Positions 1-12,800 of a stretch of DNA of 64,000 nucleotides are shown in pieces. Numbering within the stretch: the stretch's first letter is position 1; each line of letters starts with the position of its first letter. The DNA comes from Tridacna crocea (taxonomy: Eukaryota > Mollusca > Bivalvia > Cardiida > Cardiidae), in NCBI GenBank assembly GCA_943736015.1, contig OX031061.1, positions 17,617,290 through 17,681,289 of the forward strand, read 5' to 3'. The notes under the pieces are model-generated. The model saw only the letters and a list, made by a program, of their open reading frames with translations, was not told the origin of the DNA and ran no database searches. Made by a program: the position numbers and the translations under genes.

Positions 1-167
1 AGCAGATTTTATCATTTACAGCATTTATTCTTAATTTTAATACTTTATACATGTATCAGCTATTGATAATGGACAACTTTAATCTTGTAACAAATTATCT
101 AGAGTTTTAACAACCAAGTAGAGGAAGACTTGATAATATGGTGAGAACAGCTGAAAATGCCAGTAAA

Positions 168-427
168 TCAATGTTTTTTATCCTTCCTAAAACAGATTTC
201 AATTGTTTGAGTTACATTAATTTTATTATGTTGTCTGCAAATGCTTTCAGTTTGAACAAGTCTAAAACTTTGTTGCTTTGTAAAGAGATACTAGTAATAT
301 ATCTCTCTTACTTTGTTCTGAAAATGTATATATCGTTACACGGTAGACCGTTTTGGAAAAGGCTTTTTCAAAACATAGTGGGAAAAGGAAAAAATGCTGA
401 AAACCAGCATTATTTTTTCAGTATGGA
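168..427 (+). repeat. PalTTAA MITE fragments (R half, then L half plus palindrome)
   Basis: 168-290 holds the R-half words CTGCAAATGCTTTCAGTTT and AAGTCTAAAACTTTGTTG. 343-427 holds AAAACATAGTGGGAAAAGG with part of the opposite arm. Both decayed. Confidence 0.6.
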
Positions 428-465
428 TTAGTATAAAAAATTTGTTTGTTGTGATACAAGTTAGG

Positions 466-657
466 CAGAGCTCCAGATAGAGAGAGTAATTTTGGTTTCA
501 AAATTACAATTATTCCTTATTCTCCATCAAACCCTAGGTTGTGGGTGCTCATTAGAATTGTCTCACTGAGACCATTCTAATGAGTACATACAACATAGCG
601 TTTGGAAGAGAAATAATTGCTTTAGAATACCATCACTCCCTTTCATCTAGAGCCCTG
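466..657. repeat. Full-length palindromic MITE (CAGAGCTCC family), copy 1
   Basis: Ends CAGAGCTCCAGATA and CATCTAGAGCCCTG are inverted. The middle, CTCATTAGAATTGTCTC and its partner ATTCTAATGAGTA, is also inverted, so the whole unit folds back on itself. Other copies at 38975 and 53709. Target duplication not clear. Confidence 0.75.
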
Positions 658-708
658 TAAGGATATTTTTAACTCTATATGACTTGAAAAAAAAGGACTT
701 TATTTCAG

Positions 709-854
709 GTGGATGAGATCATGGATACTCTGGGACTCATTGAGCACAGAAAGACTCGAACCAGCAACCTCTCTGGTGGACAGAGGAAGCGACTGTCCAT
801 TGCCTTGGAAATGGTTAACAATCCACCAATTATGTTTTTTGATGAACCTACAAG
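709..854 (+). CDS. ABCG1: ABCG1-like exon a (signature and Walker B)
   Basis: Follows TTTATTTCAG and begins [10 protein letters not shown]. It contains the ABC signature LSGGQRKR and Walker B IMFFDEPT with the catalytic glutamate. It ends after ACAAG (phase 2), donor GTATTT; the split serine codon is completed by exon b to give PTSGLD. The exon starts 51 bp after a palindromic MITE (466-657). Confidence 0.93.
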
Positions 855-3800
855 GTATTTTGAAATTTAGGCATGGATCAAATAGTTCTGGAGTCATTTT
901 CAAAATCATTCCTAACCCTTATGTTGCTTAGTGCAACTCACTGACCTTTTGTGGAGAGTATATATTAAGATCAGACAGCACAGAATCTGCAGTCTGGTCT
1001 TGGATCTATACTTTCCGTTAAAGAGATTAGTAGCATTCTTAGTTTTATTCTGAAATAAAATCTTTAGATCACAGTAATACAACTTCTGATTGGATAAACC
1101 AAATGATGAGGCCAATCAGAAATGATGTTACCTTCTAAATCTAGAACTAGACCATGATGTAACCATTTAGGATGGTTGGCCCTGGTATTTTTGAACACCC
1201 TTTTCTCCTTTTCCCACAATGCTTTCTTACACTATGAAAGACAAATTCCATGTTTTGTGTTTCATTTTAAATTGTCTTCTGGAAATGCTTTCAGTTGAAA
1301 GGCTGAAAAATTTTCATTTGCTAAAACTTCCTTTTTTACCAGAGTATGGCCATTTGCCATCTTTTTGTATTGATCTGTAGGCGTCCCATAACTTTATTTC
1401 AGGGATATATATATACTCGAATATGATACAGTTGATAAGTACCCAAGAGAGCAGGCCCACTCTGATAATGGACAGGATTTCTTCTGATGAATATTATTAG
1501 TTGCTTGCCTCTCTTAATTCTTCTCAAACATTATTCAGTTGAAATATTAGCATATGAATAAATCCTTTAGTGCACAAGCCCGAGTTTAAATGATTGTAAG
1601 GGAAAAGCCTTATGAAAACGTTGATAAAAAAGAAGAAAATTCTTAACCATCATTTTCTTCTTTTCCCACAATGTTTTTTGCTCTTTGAAAGATAAATTGT
1701 TTTTAGTAAAACAATATCCCACCATTTTAGCCTCTTAACTCTTTACCAAACTATCCCCACTTTTAACGACCCTAAAGAAGAGGAATTTTGAAAACATTGT
1801 GGGAAATAGAGAAAATGCTGGTAACCAACATTTTCTCCTTTTCCCACAATGTTGTCTTCCCTTCTCAAAACAAATTTAATTTTATCATCTGCTAAATGTT
1901 TCCAACTTGGACTAGTCTTAAATTATGTTGCTTGGTAAGAGTTACCCATTACCACACAATCCCTACTTTTGACGCCCCTGAGAAAGAAGCCTTTTGAAAA
2001 CACTGTGGGAAAAGGAGAAAATGCTGGTAACCAGCATTTTCTCCTTTTCCCACAGTGTTCTCTACCCTTCCCAGAACTAATTTCTATTTTTCAGTCACCT
2101 TTATTTTGTCGTATGCAAATGCTTTCAATTTGGACCAGTTTAAAATATTGTTGTTTGGTAATGGGTTAAGACAGGTGCTTTCTTGATGAAGGTATATTTG
2201 AACATGATGTTGCTGCTTAGCAGAGGTGACCACTTACACAGGATAACTGTATTTATTAGTCTTACGAATAAAGTCGTAACAAAAGAAACAAATGAACAAA
2301 TGCATAGCTGCATCTGGCGGGATTTGAACCCATGGTGGACAAGATCCTCGTTTTTCTAGGTTTAACCCATTACCACTCAATCCCTACTTTTGACGCCCCT
2401 GAGAAAGAAGCCTTTTGAAAACACTGTGGGAAAAGGAGAAAATGCTCTCCTTTTCCCACAGTGTTTTCTACCCTTTCCAGAACAAATTTCTATTTTTCAG
2501 TCACCTTTATTTTGTCTGCAAATGCTTTCAATTTGGACCAGTCCTAAATTTTCTCATGTGGTAATGAGTTAAAAGACAGATACCATAACCACTGAGCCAA
2601 AGAGATATCTCTCCAATGCAGTAGTCAGGTATTTTATTTGAATTGGGACAAAGCTATGCATGATGGAATGGTCCCCCATAACATTATATTAACTGTTATT
2701 TCAGTGGTTTGGACAGCTCCTCCTGTTTCCAGTGTATATCACTGTTGAAGAATTTAGCCGCAGGCGGCAGGGCCATTATTTGTACAATCCACCAGCCCAG
2801 TGCGAAACTGTTCATGATGTTTGACCATGTATGTAGTCATTTTAACTGTATCTTTCACAAAAAAGTTTTAAATTTAATGACCAATGACAAGAAAGCAAAT
2901 TAAAACATTGTGAGAAAAGAAGAAAATGCTTGTAACTGGCATTTTCTCTTTTCTTTTCAAAACCAATGAAAGTCGGATGCCAGCATTTGAGGAATATTCA
3001 AATAATCCCAGATTTTAACGCCCGCGAGGAAGATGCCATCTGAAAACATTGTGGGAAAAGGAGAAAATGCTTCTTTTCCCACATTGTTTTCTGCTCTTCT
3101 GAAGTCAAGTTTCAATTTTTGAGTGAAGTTTATTCTGTCGTCTGCAAATGCTTTCAACTTGGACAACTCTAAAAGTTTGTCATTCGGGACAGTGCTAAAT
3201 TATCAACCCCAAATGATTGAAATATTTGACAAAATTATACTTGTCTTGTTGTACAGGGTTAACACATTGACATTTTAAGACCAGTTATGTAAGTTATGCC
3301 AAGGTTTGACCATCAAAAAAGAGCTGATGAAAGTTTCGGATTCACTATTTAATTATCTTTTACCACCGATCTCTACTTCAACCTTGTTTGAGTGGGCAGA
3401 CAGGTTTTGTTTTCTATGGAACCACTTTTGATAATATTGGAGTAAAAACAGTGATACTGCTTGCAGAAAGTTTTTGTGTGAATTTTCACTTGCCACAATG
3501 TAATACATGTACATGTAATGTGTTTCTGAATTAAACTTTTTACCAAACAATCCATGGTTTTTACGATTCTGAGATAGAAACCTTTTGAAAAGATTGTGGG
3601 AAAAGGAGAAAATGCTGGTAACCAGCATTTTCTCGTTTTCCCACAATGTTTTCTACCCTGCTGGAAACAACTTCAAATTTTTGAGTTACGTTTATTTTGT
3701 CGTCTGGTTACTTTCAATGATTTCTAATATTTTGTCATTTGGTAACAAGTAAACAAAAATAAGTTGTTGTCTGGGTAAGAGTTGATGATGTTTTCAAGCC

Positions 3801-6800
3801 TTTATGTATGTTTTTTTACAGCTGTTTATGTTGGCTGATGGGGAGTGTGTGTATAAAGGCGGAACAAAGAATCTACTGCCATATTTCAAGTCACTGAATC
3901 TGGAATGTCCACCATACAACAATCCAGCTGATTATGGTAAAATATCCTCTAATCTAAGAAGCACTTTATTAACCGTTTACCATGTAGTTCTGACTTATAA
4001 CACCCCTGTGAAAGAAGCCTTTTGAAAACATTGTGGGAAAAGGAGAAAATGCTGGTAACCAGCATTTTCTCCATTTCCCACAATGTTTTCCTCCCTTCCT
4101 TGAACAAATTTCAATTCTTTGGTCACATTCATTTCGTTGTCTGCAAATGCTCTCAATTTGGACCAGTCCAACATTTTGTCATTTGGTAAAGAGTTAATGC
4201 TTCACCTTACAATCCCAAGTTCAATGTTCAACGACCCTCTTGAAGAAGTGTTTTGAAACTTTATAGAAAAAAGGAGCAAATACTGGTAACCAGACTACCC
4301 AATCAGAGATAAATATGACAGTATAAATGTTGCCCTAAGGATGGCATTTTAAATTACTATACATTATTTCATGCTTTCCGGTAGGATATCGAGAAATAGC
4401 AGTGAAAATATTTTTCGATCTTACACTGGTACCACCAGTGAAAATACCGATTTTCATGTTCTTGTTGCCCAGGTAAATTGCGCGGGCCTAACAACTAGAT
4501 GGGAAATATGACATCATATACCTTACATTTCTCATGCTTGATGTAATATTGTAATGTATTGCTATGCGGGAGGGGTATGCCACGGGGAAGAATGGAAAAG
4601 AACAGTACTGGATTTTGATAAAGCTCCTCCTAGAAAGGGTTAAAAGCATGAAATAAATAGTGAAAATATTACTGATGGTGTTCACTCAATGAAATAAATT
4701 TCGATCTTTCACCTAAAAAAAAAATATCCTCTATTTATTAGAGGCATACTTGCATTGTCATCTGCAAACTCTTTCAATTTTAACAGTTGAATATTTCTTG
4801 CACTTTATCAAATAGATAAGTCTGTAAGAGAATCCTTGTTGCTGCATTCGTCCCAGTTTTATTAAGTCGCACGTTTGTCAAAACGTTCGACTTTTTGCGA
4901 TGAGCTCGAGGAGCTCAGGGTGAGTTGGGGGGTGTCTATAGTGGGTTGAAGAATCATGCTAAAAATTGGGTCAAAAACGTCGTATATACTTCATGAACGA
5001 GGTGCAGTTACTCTGCTTTTAACTCAATCGCTGTAGAACTACTTTTTCTTTGGTATGTCTGGAATTTGTTCTTTATGATGGGACTGGACCCGGTAACTCA
5101 TATAACTCATACACCTACGCTAGAAGAAGGAGAGCGTGACTCAAATTTTAAATAAAAAAAAAAATCCGGTTATTTTGTATATCATGTGAAAATTTAACAC
5201 CCGTCTTTGTTTAGATGGGTAAATAAAACACAATTCAGCTAAGATATCCCCCCTATCAGTGCTTAATGCGAGTTTAAAAAAGGTATCGCGGATTAATATG
5301 GCTTATAGTTAGCTTTTATTTGATTGGTCAGTCAACTCAATCGAGAGCACCTTGATGTGAGCACTGTAAATATTTATGTAGTATCGAGACGGTAGAGCTT
5401 CGCTTATAAGGGTGGAATTTAGAACTCGAGTGATGTCATTTGAAATCAACTCTTTTAAACCATGCAAACAATGAATTTCAGGGTTAAATATAGTAAAACT
5501 CGCTCTAAATTTGAAAATTTGTTTCGTTCCGCAGCTTTGACCTAGTTTGTAACGTACGTCTCGGATGAAACACCCCAAACCACTCGAAAAATACCCCAAA
5601 ACACCCCAGAGCACTCGAAAACTATTCCATTACACATCAAAAAACTTTTGTAACATCAAAAACTGCATGCGAAACGCTTACATTCACGATTTTATGGAAA
5701 TCAGACGTGAACTTTTGCTATCAATTCAAGTATTTTAGGTCTTTGATCCGCTTAAGTTTGAAGTACAAAATTGTACTTTGATTATGAAAATGCAAATGGC
5801 GGACGGGATTGAAAACAAGCGTACATAACGATTAGCACCAGTAAAGTTAAAATGTTGATTACTGCTTTTATTCGGACCTTAAAAGAGTGGCGACAAGGAT
5901 ATTTCATCCCCTCCGTATACAGTAAATGCAACCTGAAATATGAAACGCAAGGTAAAATACAGCAATTACGACCGTACATTGACAGTTGCACTGTTGAGGG
6001 GATTACAGTCAAAACATACTCAAACCAAAACGTACCCAAGTCAAAACTTACCCAAATGAAGTCAAAACCTACCCAAGTGGAGTCAAAACGTACCCAATGT
6101 GTAGTCAAAATGTACACATGAATTTTGTAATATTTCTTACTTTAATTTGTGTACAAATTAATAGAAATTACTTATTCATCATCATGACGATTTATAATAT
6201 AACTGCTTTAATTTGAATTTGCCCAACATGATTAAAACCAATGATGAAACTTATTTAAGAATAAACATAGCGAAGTCTATCAAATGCTTAGTGATAAAAT
6301 CACGTTTTTCTTTCAATTTTTTTTTTTAGGAAGATAAAGTTGCTATTAATGAAAAAAAGCATATTGGATACCTTAAAAATATTTATCCATCATTATAAAA
6401 ATATGTTTTATATATGAAAAAAAAAAAGCATAAGCATCAGCACATTTAAAGAAATGATATAACAGAGGAATGTGATACGTTAATTACATTGTTTGGATTG
6501 CAAAGATACAATTTCAACAATTAAAAAGAGTGTAACAAATTTAATGTGGTGATTAACCCATTACCACACAATCCTACTTTCGACTACCCTGAGAAAGAAG
6601 CCTTTGAAAACATTTAGAAAAAATTGGGGGAAAAGGAGAAAAATGCATTTTCTCCTTTACCCACAATTTTTTCTAACCTTCACAAAACAAATTTCAAATT
6701 TTCTGTCACTTTTATTTTGTCGTCTACAATTGCTTTAAATTTGGACAAGCCTAAAATTAGGCTGGTCTGGCAATGAGTTAAACTAATTATTCCCAATGGT

Positions 6801-9800
6801 CTTTAACCTGTTGTAGATTGCATGGTTATTAATTACTTTGCAAATATTTTTATAATTTGAGAGTCAGTTTGGTTGAGATGAAAAACCTTAGGTCTGTTTT
6901 TTCAGCTGTCCTGAGCACAACATGCTCAAGGGAAGCTTTTAGGATCACCTGGTGTCTGTCATCCATCATGTGTCATCAACAATTCTTTAAACATCAACTC
7001 CTCCAAAACCGCTGGGCCAATATGGACCAAACTTGGCTGGAATGTTCCTTGGGAGGTCCTCTTTAAAATTTGTTCACAGAATTTGATTACATCAAAAGTT
7101 TTGGTTGCCATGGCAACCAAACAGAGTTTTCTAAGAAATTCTTTAAAAATCTTCTTCTCTGAAACAGCTGGCCAGATTTTAAAATAATTTCACAGCGATG
7201 TTCCTTAAGTGACCCTTTCCAAAAACTTTTCGTGAAATTTTGATCAGTCAAGAAACATGACTCGGGTGAATGGGGGCTATTTGCACTATACAGAAATGAA
7301 GAAATTCTAAAAAATTCTTCTTCTCAGAAACCACTGGTCAGATTTTGAAATAATTTCTTAGGGATGTTAGCTGCTTTAAGCAGTCGAGTGCTAGCATCGG
7401 TATGCAGTGGCACTGTTTCAGTAAGTTCCAAGTAATAGAGGTGACCAATGACATACATTTAATATTGTTTTGGGTAAATTATGTCAGGCTATATGCCAAC
7501 ATGGATATATTAAAGAAAAAGAAAAATGAAAAGATCTAATTTGGTGGGAAGCTGCCTGTTACAAGTAACTGCATTTGCTCAACTAAATTGCAGACTGGTC
7601 AAAATCGAAGAATTGCTGAAAACTAATCAAATTTGACTTACGGTAAACCATTAAATTTGAGTCTAATTGGAAGAAAACCTTGAGTTTAAAAAAAAAATTA
7701 GTTTTTCTTTCTTTCAGCTCTGTTTTCCAAAGCTGTTTGAATTACGTAAAAGCAAGATTGTCATGGAAAAGGGTGATTACCATCTATCAGTCCAAAAATA
7801 TCAAGGTTTCACCATTAGTGCGACTTTCAGGACCTTCAGTCCTTTGATACCTGTATTTATCACACTATTTAACTCTTTACCAAACGACAAAATATTTGAC
7901 TGTCCCAAATGGAAAGCATTTGTAAACGACAAAAAAAATACATGTGTGTGCACAAAAATTGCAAAGTCAGTTTTAAAAGGGTAGAAAACATTGTGGGAAA
8001 AGGAGAAGATGCTGGTTACCAGCATTTTCTACTTTTCCCACAATGTTGTCAAAAGGCTTCTTTGTTAGGGTCATTAAAAGTCGGTGTTGTGTGGTAAAGG
8101 GTTGAGATGTTAGATCTATTTACTGCAAAATTTTACAAAACAATTAATTTGCTGAAATTCTGTGGTGCAGATAAATGATCAGAAAATAAGTTTTTGTTGA
8201 CAGATCATTTTTAATTGTTTCAAGGACATTAAAACTCTTGATAGTGCAGTAAGCAATAGAGCGTCAAATGATACTTTACAGTCATTTTTAGTCTAGAAAT
8301 AAATCCAAATTGACAATAATTTCAGGGCTGCTTTTGCCAGGAATACCTAGCAAAGCAGACAATGTAGATCAAAGATCAGACTTCATAGTTAGTGAAGCTT
8401 GATCTTGATCTACACTAGCTGTAAAAGCAACAACTATTGTTGTGAGAGATACCTTAACTCTTTATACCGCAATCCTGAGTTTTAATGACTCTGAAGAAGA
8501 AGCCTTTTGAATATGATGTGGAAAAAGGAGAAAATACTGGTAACCAGTTAACTCTTTACCACATAGTAGAATTTTAGAAAGCATCTCCAGACAATAATAT
8601 GAATGTGAATGAAAAATTAGAATTTGTTTAGGGAAGGGAGAAAACATTATGGGAAATAGAGAAAATGCTGGTTACCAGCATTTTCTCCTTTTCCCACAGT
8701 GTTTTCAAAAGGCTATATTCCTAGGGTTGTTAAAAGTCGGGATTTTGTGGTAAAGAGTTAACCTGAGAAAGAAGCCTTCTGAAAACATCGTGGGAAAAGG
8801 AGAAAATGCTGGTAACCAGCATTTTCTCCTTTTCCCACAATGTCTTCTTCCCTTCCCAAAAGAAATTGCAAATTTTCAGTCACTTTATTTTGTCGTCTGT
8901 GAATGTTTTCATATGGACCCGTCTAAAATTTTCTCGTTTGGTAAAGAGTTAACCCTTTCCCAAACAATCCCTGGTTTTTACAGGTCTGGAATGGTAGCCT
9001 TTTGAAAACATTGTGGGAAAAGGAGAAAATGCTGGTTACCAGCATTTTCTCCATTTCCCACAATGTTTTCTACTCTATCATAGACAGAAAATCATCTTTT
9101 CAGCAAGAGTTGAATTGTCGTCTGCAAATGCTTTCAATTTGGTCTAGTCCAAAAGTTTGTCGTTTGGGAAAGGGTTAAGGGATATATATTATTACAGTGA
9201 TGGAGGTGGCTGCAGGAGATTGTGGTGAAGACAAAGTGCAGCTCTTGGTACAGTCAGTGAAGTCAGGCAACCTCGATAAACACATGGCCAGTCAGCTCTC
9301 AGACTCTGAGAGGTAATAGTTACTTTTTAATTGTGTTCGGATTAATTGCTCTGAATATTGAATCAAACATGATTACCGTTTAGGTGGATATAAATGTTGT
9401 AGTCCAAACTGGAATCCAGGCAGATCTGGAATCTGCCTAGACCAAACTGGAATTTGTCTATAACAAATCAAGATTCCAGTTAAGCTAGGCAGCTCTACAA
9501 TCTGCCTAAACCAAATTTTAATAATTTCTCGTTGAATATAGGGCGTCTAAATATGAATCATCTTACTTTTAAACGTAAACCCCAAAATAAAAGAAGTTTT
9601 AGTCAGAAATTCAGAGTAAATATAAATTTTGAATGTCTTGTACTGATAAAAAAGGAGGAAAAAAGAGAGTGATTGTGGAAAAATCATATAAAATGCTTTA
9701 AATGAAAATACCTCTCAATTGTAAACATGATTAAATCAATATATTTAAAAAAGATATATTAGGAAACAACGCATTTTGGTCTATACAAAATGTGAATTCG

Positions 9801-12800
9801 AATTTGGTCTAGGCAGATTCCGGATCTGCCTAGATTCCAATCTGGCCTACGACATATATGTATGCTGAAAGATTTGCAAATTACTGATATGTCTACGAGA
9901 TTAATTTTCAAAACAACAACCTTACTCTGAATTTCAAAATGAAAGGTCACCTGATATGATTCATTTAAATCTCAACACACAATCCAGACTTTTTAATGAC
10001 TCTGGGAGAGAAGCCTTTCGAAAACATTGTGGGAAAAGGAGAAGATGCTGGTAACCAGTATTTTCTCCTTTTCCCACAATGTTTTCTACTCCATGACAGA
10101 CAAAAATTATCAAGTTTTTTTATGCTTCTTTCACAGAAGTAATTGTGCCTAGCTGGTTTTGCATATTTTGACATAATTTTTGAAATATTGCAATATGATA
10201 AAAAGAATCTGATAGATTTGCCATAAACATCTGACAAACTTATCTCCAAAAATCTTATTAACCCATGACTACTCAATCCTGACTTTTAATGAACCTGATA
10301 GTGATAGGTTTGGAAAACTTTGTGGGAAACGAAGAAAATGCTTGTAACCAGCATGATGTTTTCTCCCCTTTCTGATGCAAAATTCATATTGTATTTGTCG
10401 TCTGCAGTCTCTTTGAATTTGGACCAGTCTAAAATTTGTTGTCTGGTAATGGGGTTAACCCTTTCCCAAACGACAAAATTTTGGACTTATTCAAATTGAC
10501 AGCACTTGCAGACGACAAAATAAACGTAACCCAAAAATTGTAATTCATTTCCAGCATGGTAGAAAACATTGTGGGAAAAGGAGAAATGCTGGTTACCAAC
10601 ATTTTTCTCCTTTTCCCACAATGTTTTCAAAAGGCTTCTATCTCAGGGCCGTAAAAATCAGGGATTGTTTGGTGAAGGGTTAAGCTGGTGAGAGGCTTGC
10701 TTGGTAGCATTTCTCTAATCTGGTTTGATACAAAAATGCAAACTTTACTCAGATCCTATGTATTTTTTTCAGAACATCTCAAAGCAGTATGATGACATGC
10801 AGTGATGACAGTGAGTTCCACCAATCAGATGCCAATGAGAGCACCCAGCTTCTGGAGGACAGTGCCTACGCCAATGGCCATTGTCATGTATTATCTCCAG
10901 ATACTCTAGATGAGGATGCCTTGAAGAACTCTCTGGTAAGAAGGTTTGCAATCATTATTTGACCAAACATTGTAGGAATTTAGCGAACCTAACCTCAGCT
11001 GAAAACATTGTAGGAAAAGGAGAAAATGCTGGTACCCAGCATTTTCTCCTTTTCCTTCAATGTTTTTCATCCTTCCAAAGATAAGTACCATAGTTTGAGC
11101 CACATAGTTTGTCAACTGCACATGCTATGTAAATGGACAATTCCAAATTTGTTCTGGTCCGAGTTGATCCTTTACCAAGCAATTCTTTGATTATTATTAC
11201 CTGTTTTGAAAACATCATGGAATAAGGAGAAAATCCTGCCAGCCAGTATTTAGATAAATTAATTTCAGCTAGATTTTTGATGTTAACTGAATTTTCAGAT
11301 ATAATGGATGTTTGTCAAACTGTATTCATTATAATCATTGACCATCTACTGTAATTATTTTACCCTGGGGTATAGTGGAAGCAGCCTGGTTGTTTGTGTG
11401 TCGGTCTGTGTGTCTGTCTGTGTACAGGATACTAGTAATTGCCTATTACTGTCAAAGCACTGGTTAGGGTAATAAGTCAAATTCAGTGATAGCTCAAGTT
11501 TAGTGATGATCTTATTCATTCTTAGAGAGCTAAGCAGATAAGAGATAAATGTCTCCATGTTAAATGACTGTCACATTTATTTTTGTTTTGAAGACATTGA
11601 AGGTCAAGATCAGACTGCTCAGAATCTGCAGTCTGATCTTAGATCAATATTGTCTTACTTGTAAGACATCCTTTAGAATGCCCATGGCACTGCAGCGTTT
11701 CAGTGTCATTCTCTGGCTGAGAATTGTCTCTTTTATAAAATTATTTAATATACCCTAGCAAAACGAATATATTGGAGGTATACTGGAGTCAGCCATGTCT
11801 GTCTGCGCATCTGTCCATCCTTGTGTGAATCTCTGTACAAAATACTGTCAAAGCCCGACAGCTCTAGCTTAACTTGGATAAAAAAGCTCTATAAAACTAA
11901 AACATCATTAATTTTGACTAATTGTCCTTAAATCATTTTAATTTGGCCCAGTCTACAGTTTTATCATTTGGAAAATGCTTGAGTCCTTTTTTGCTGGCAT
12001 TGATCTCAATTTTTGGTACAAATTTATATCAGACTGTACAGAAAGAGGTGGTCCTTGACAATAAATCAAAGAGGCGCCCCAAGGTTTGTGCTGTGTTGTC
12101 TTGGTTACAATTCAAATTTTTCGTCTCTTATAATCAGTCTTTTACTCAATACCAAATTACAAAATTTTAGATTTGTCCGAATTGAAAGCATTTGCACACA
12201 ACAAAATAAAAGTGGCTGAAAATTTGAAAATTTTGTGAAGGGTAGAAAGCATTGTGGGAAAAGGCAAAAATGCTGGTTACCAGCATTTTCTCCTTTTCCC
12301 ACATTGTTTTCTCGTAGCTTCTTTCTCAGGGTCGTCAAAAGTAGGGATATGTGGTAATGGGTTAATCTTTTACCAAACAATCCCCAATTTCACGATCCTG
12401 AGACAGAAGCCTTTTTAAAGCATTGTGGGAAGAGGAGAAAATGCTTGTAACCACCATTTTCCCCCTTTTCCCACAATATTTTCCACCCTGCTGGAAACAA
12501 ATTTCAATTTTTGAGTCACATTTATTTTGTCATTTGTATTTGTTACAAGTGCTTTCAATTTGGATCAGTCTAAAATTTTGTCATTTTGTAAAGAGTTATT
12601 TGTTTCCATACCCTACAGGCTTTTGTCTTCTATGAATTAAGTTTATTTTTTTTTTCAACAAGAAAGATAGTCTGTGCATTGGTGAGAATGATAATCAACC
12701 CATTCCCATGCCGTCCCGAGTTTTAATAATCCTGAAGAGAAAGTATTTTGAAAACATTGTGTGTGAATTTTGTCCTCTTCCAACAGTGTTTTGTACCCTC

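Noticed and set aside
4194-4800. MITE split by the composite repeat at 4365
   Set aside because: R-like words occur at 4755-4785, but about 70 bp of unrelated sequence lies between the L half and the composite repeat, so one split copy is not shown.
5782-6121. 89-aa and 111-aa overlapping frames
   Set aside because: Frames on both strands through a short degenerate repeat; no splice context or homology seen.
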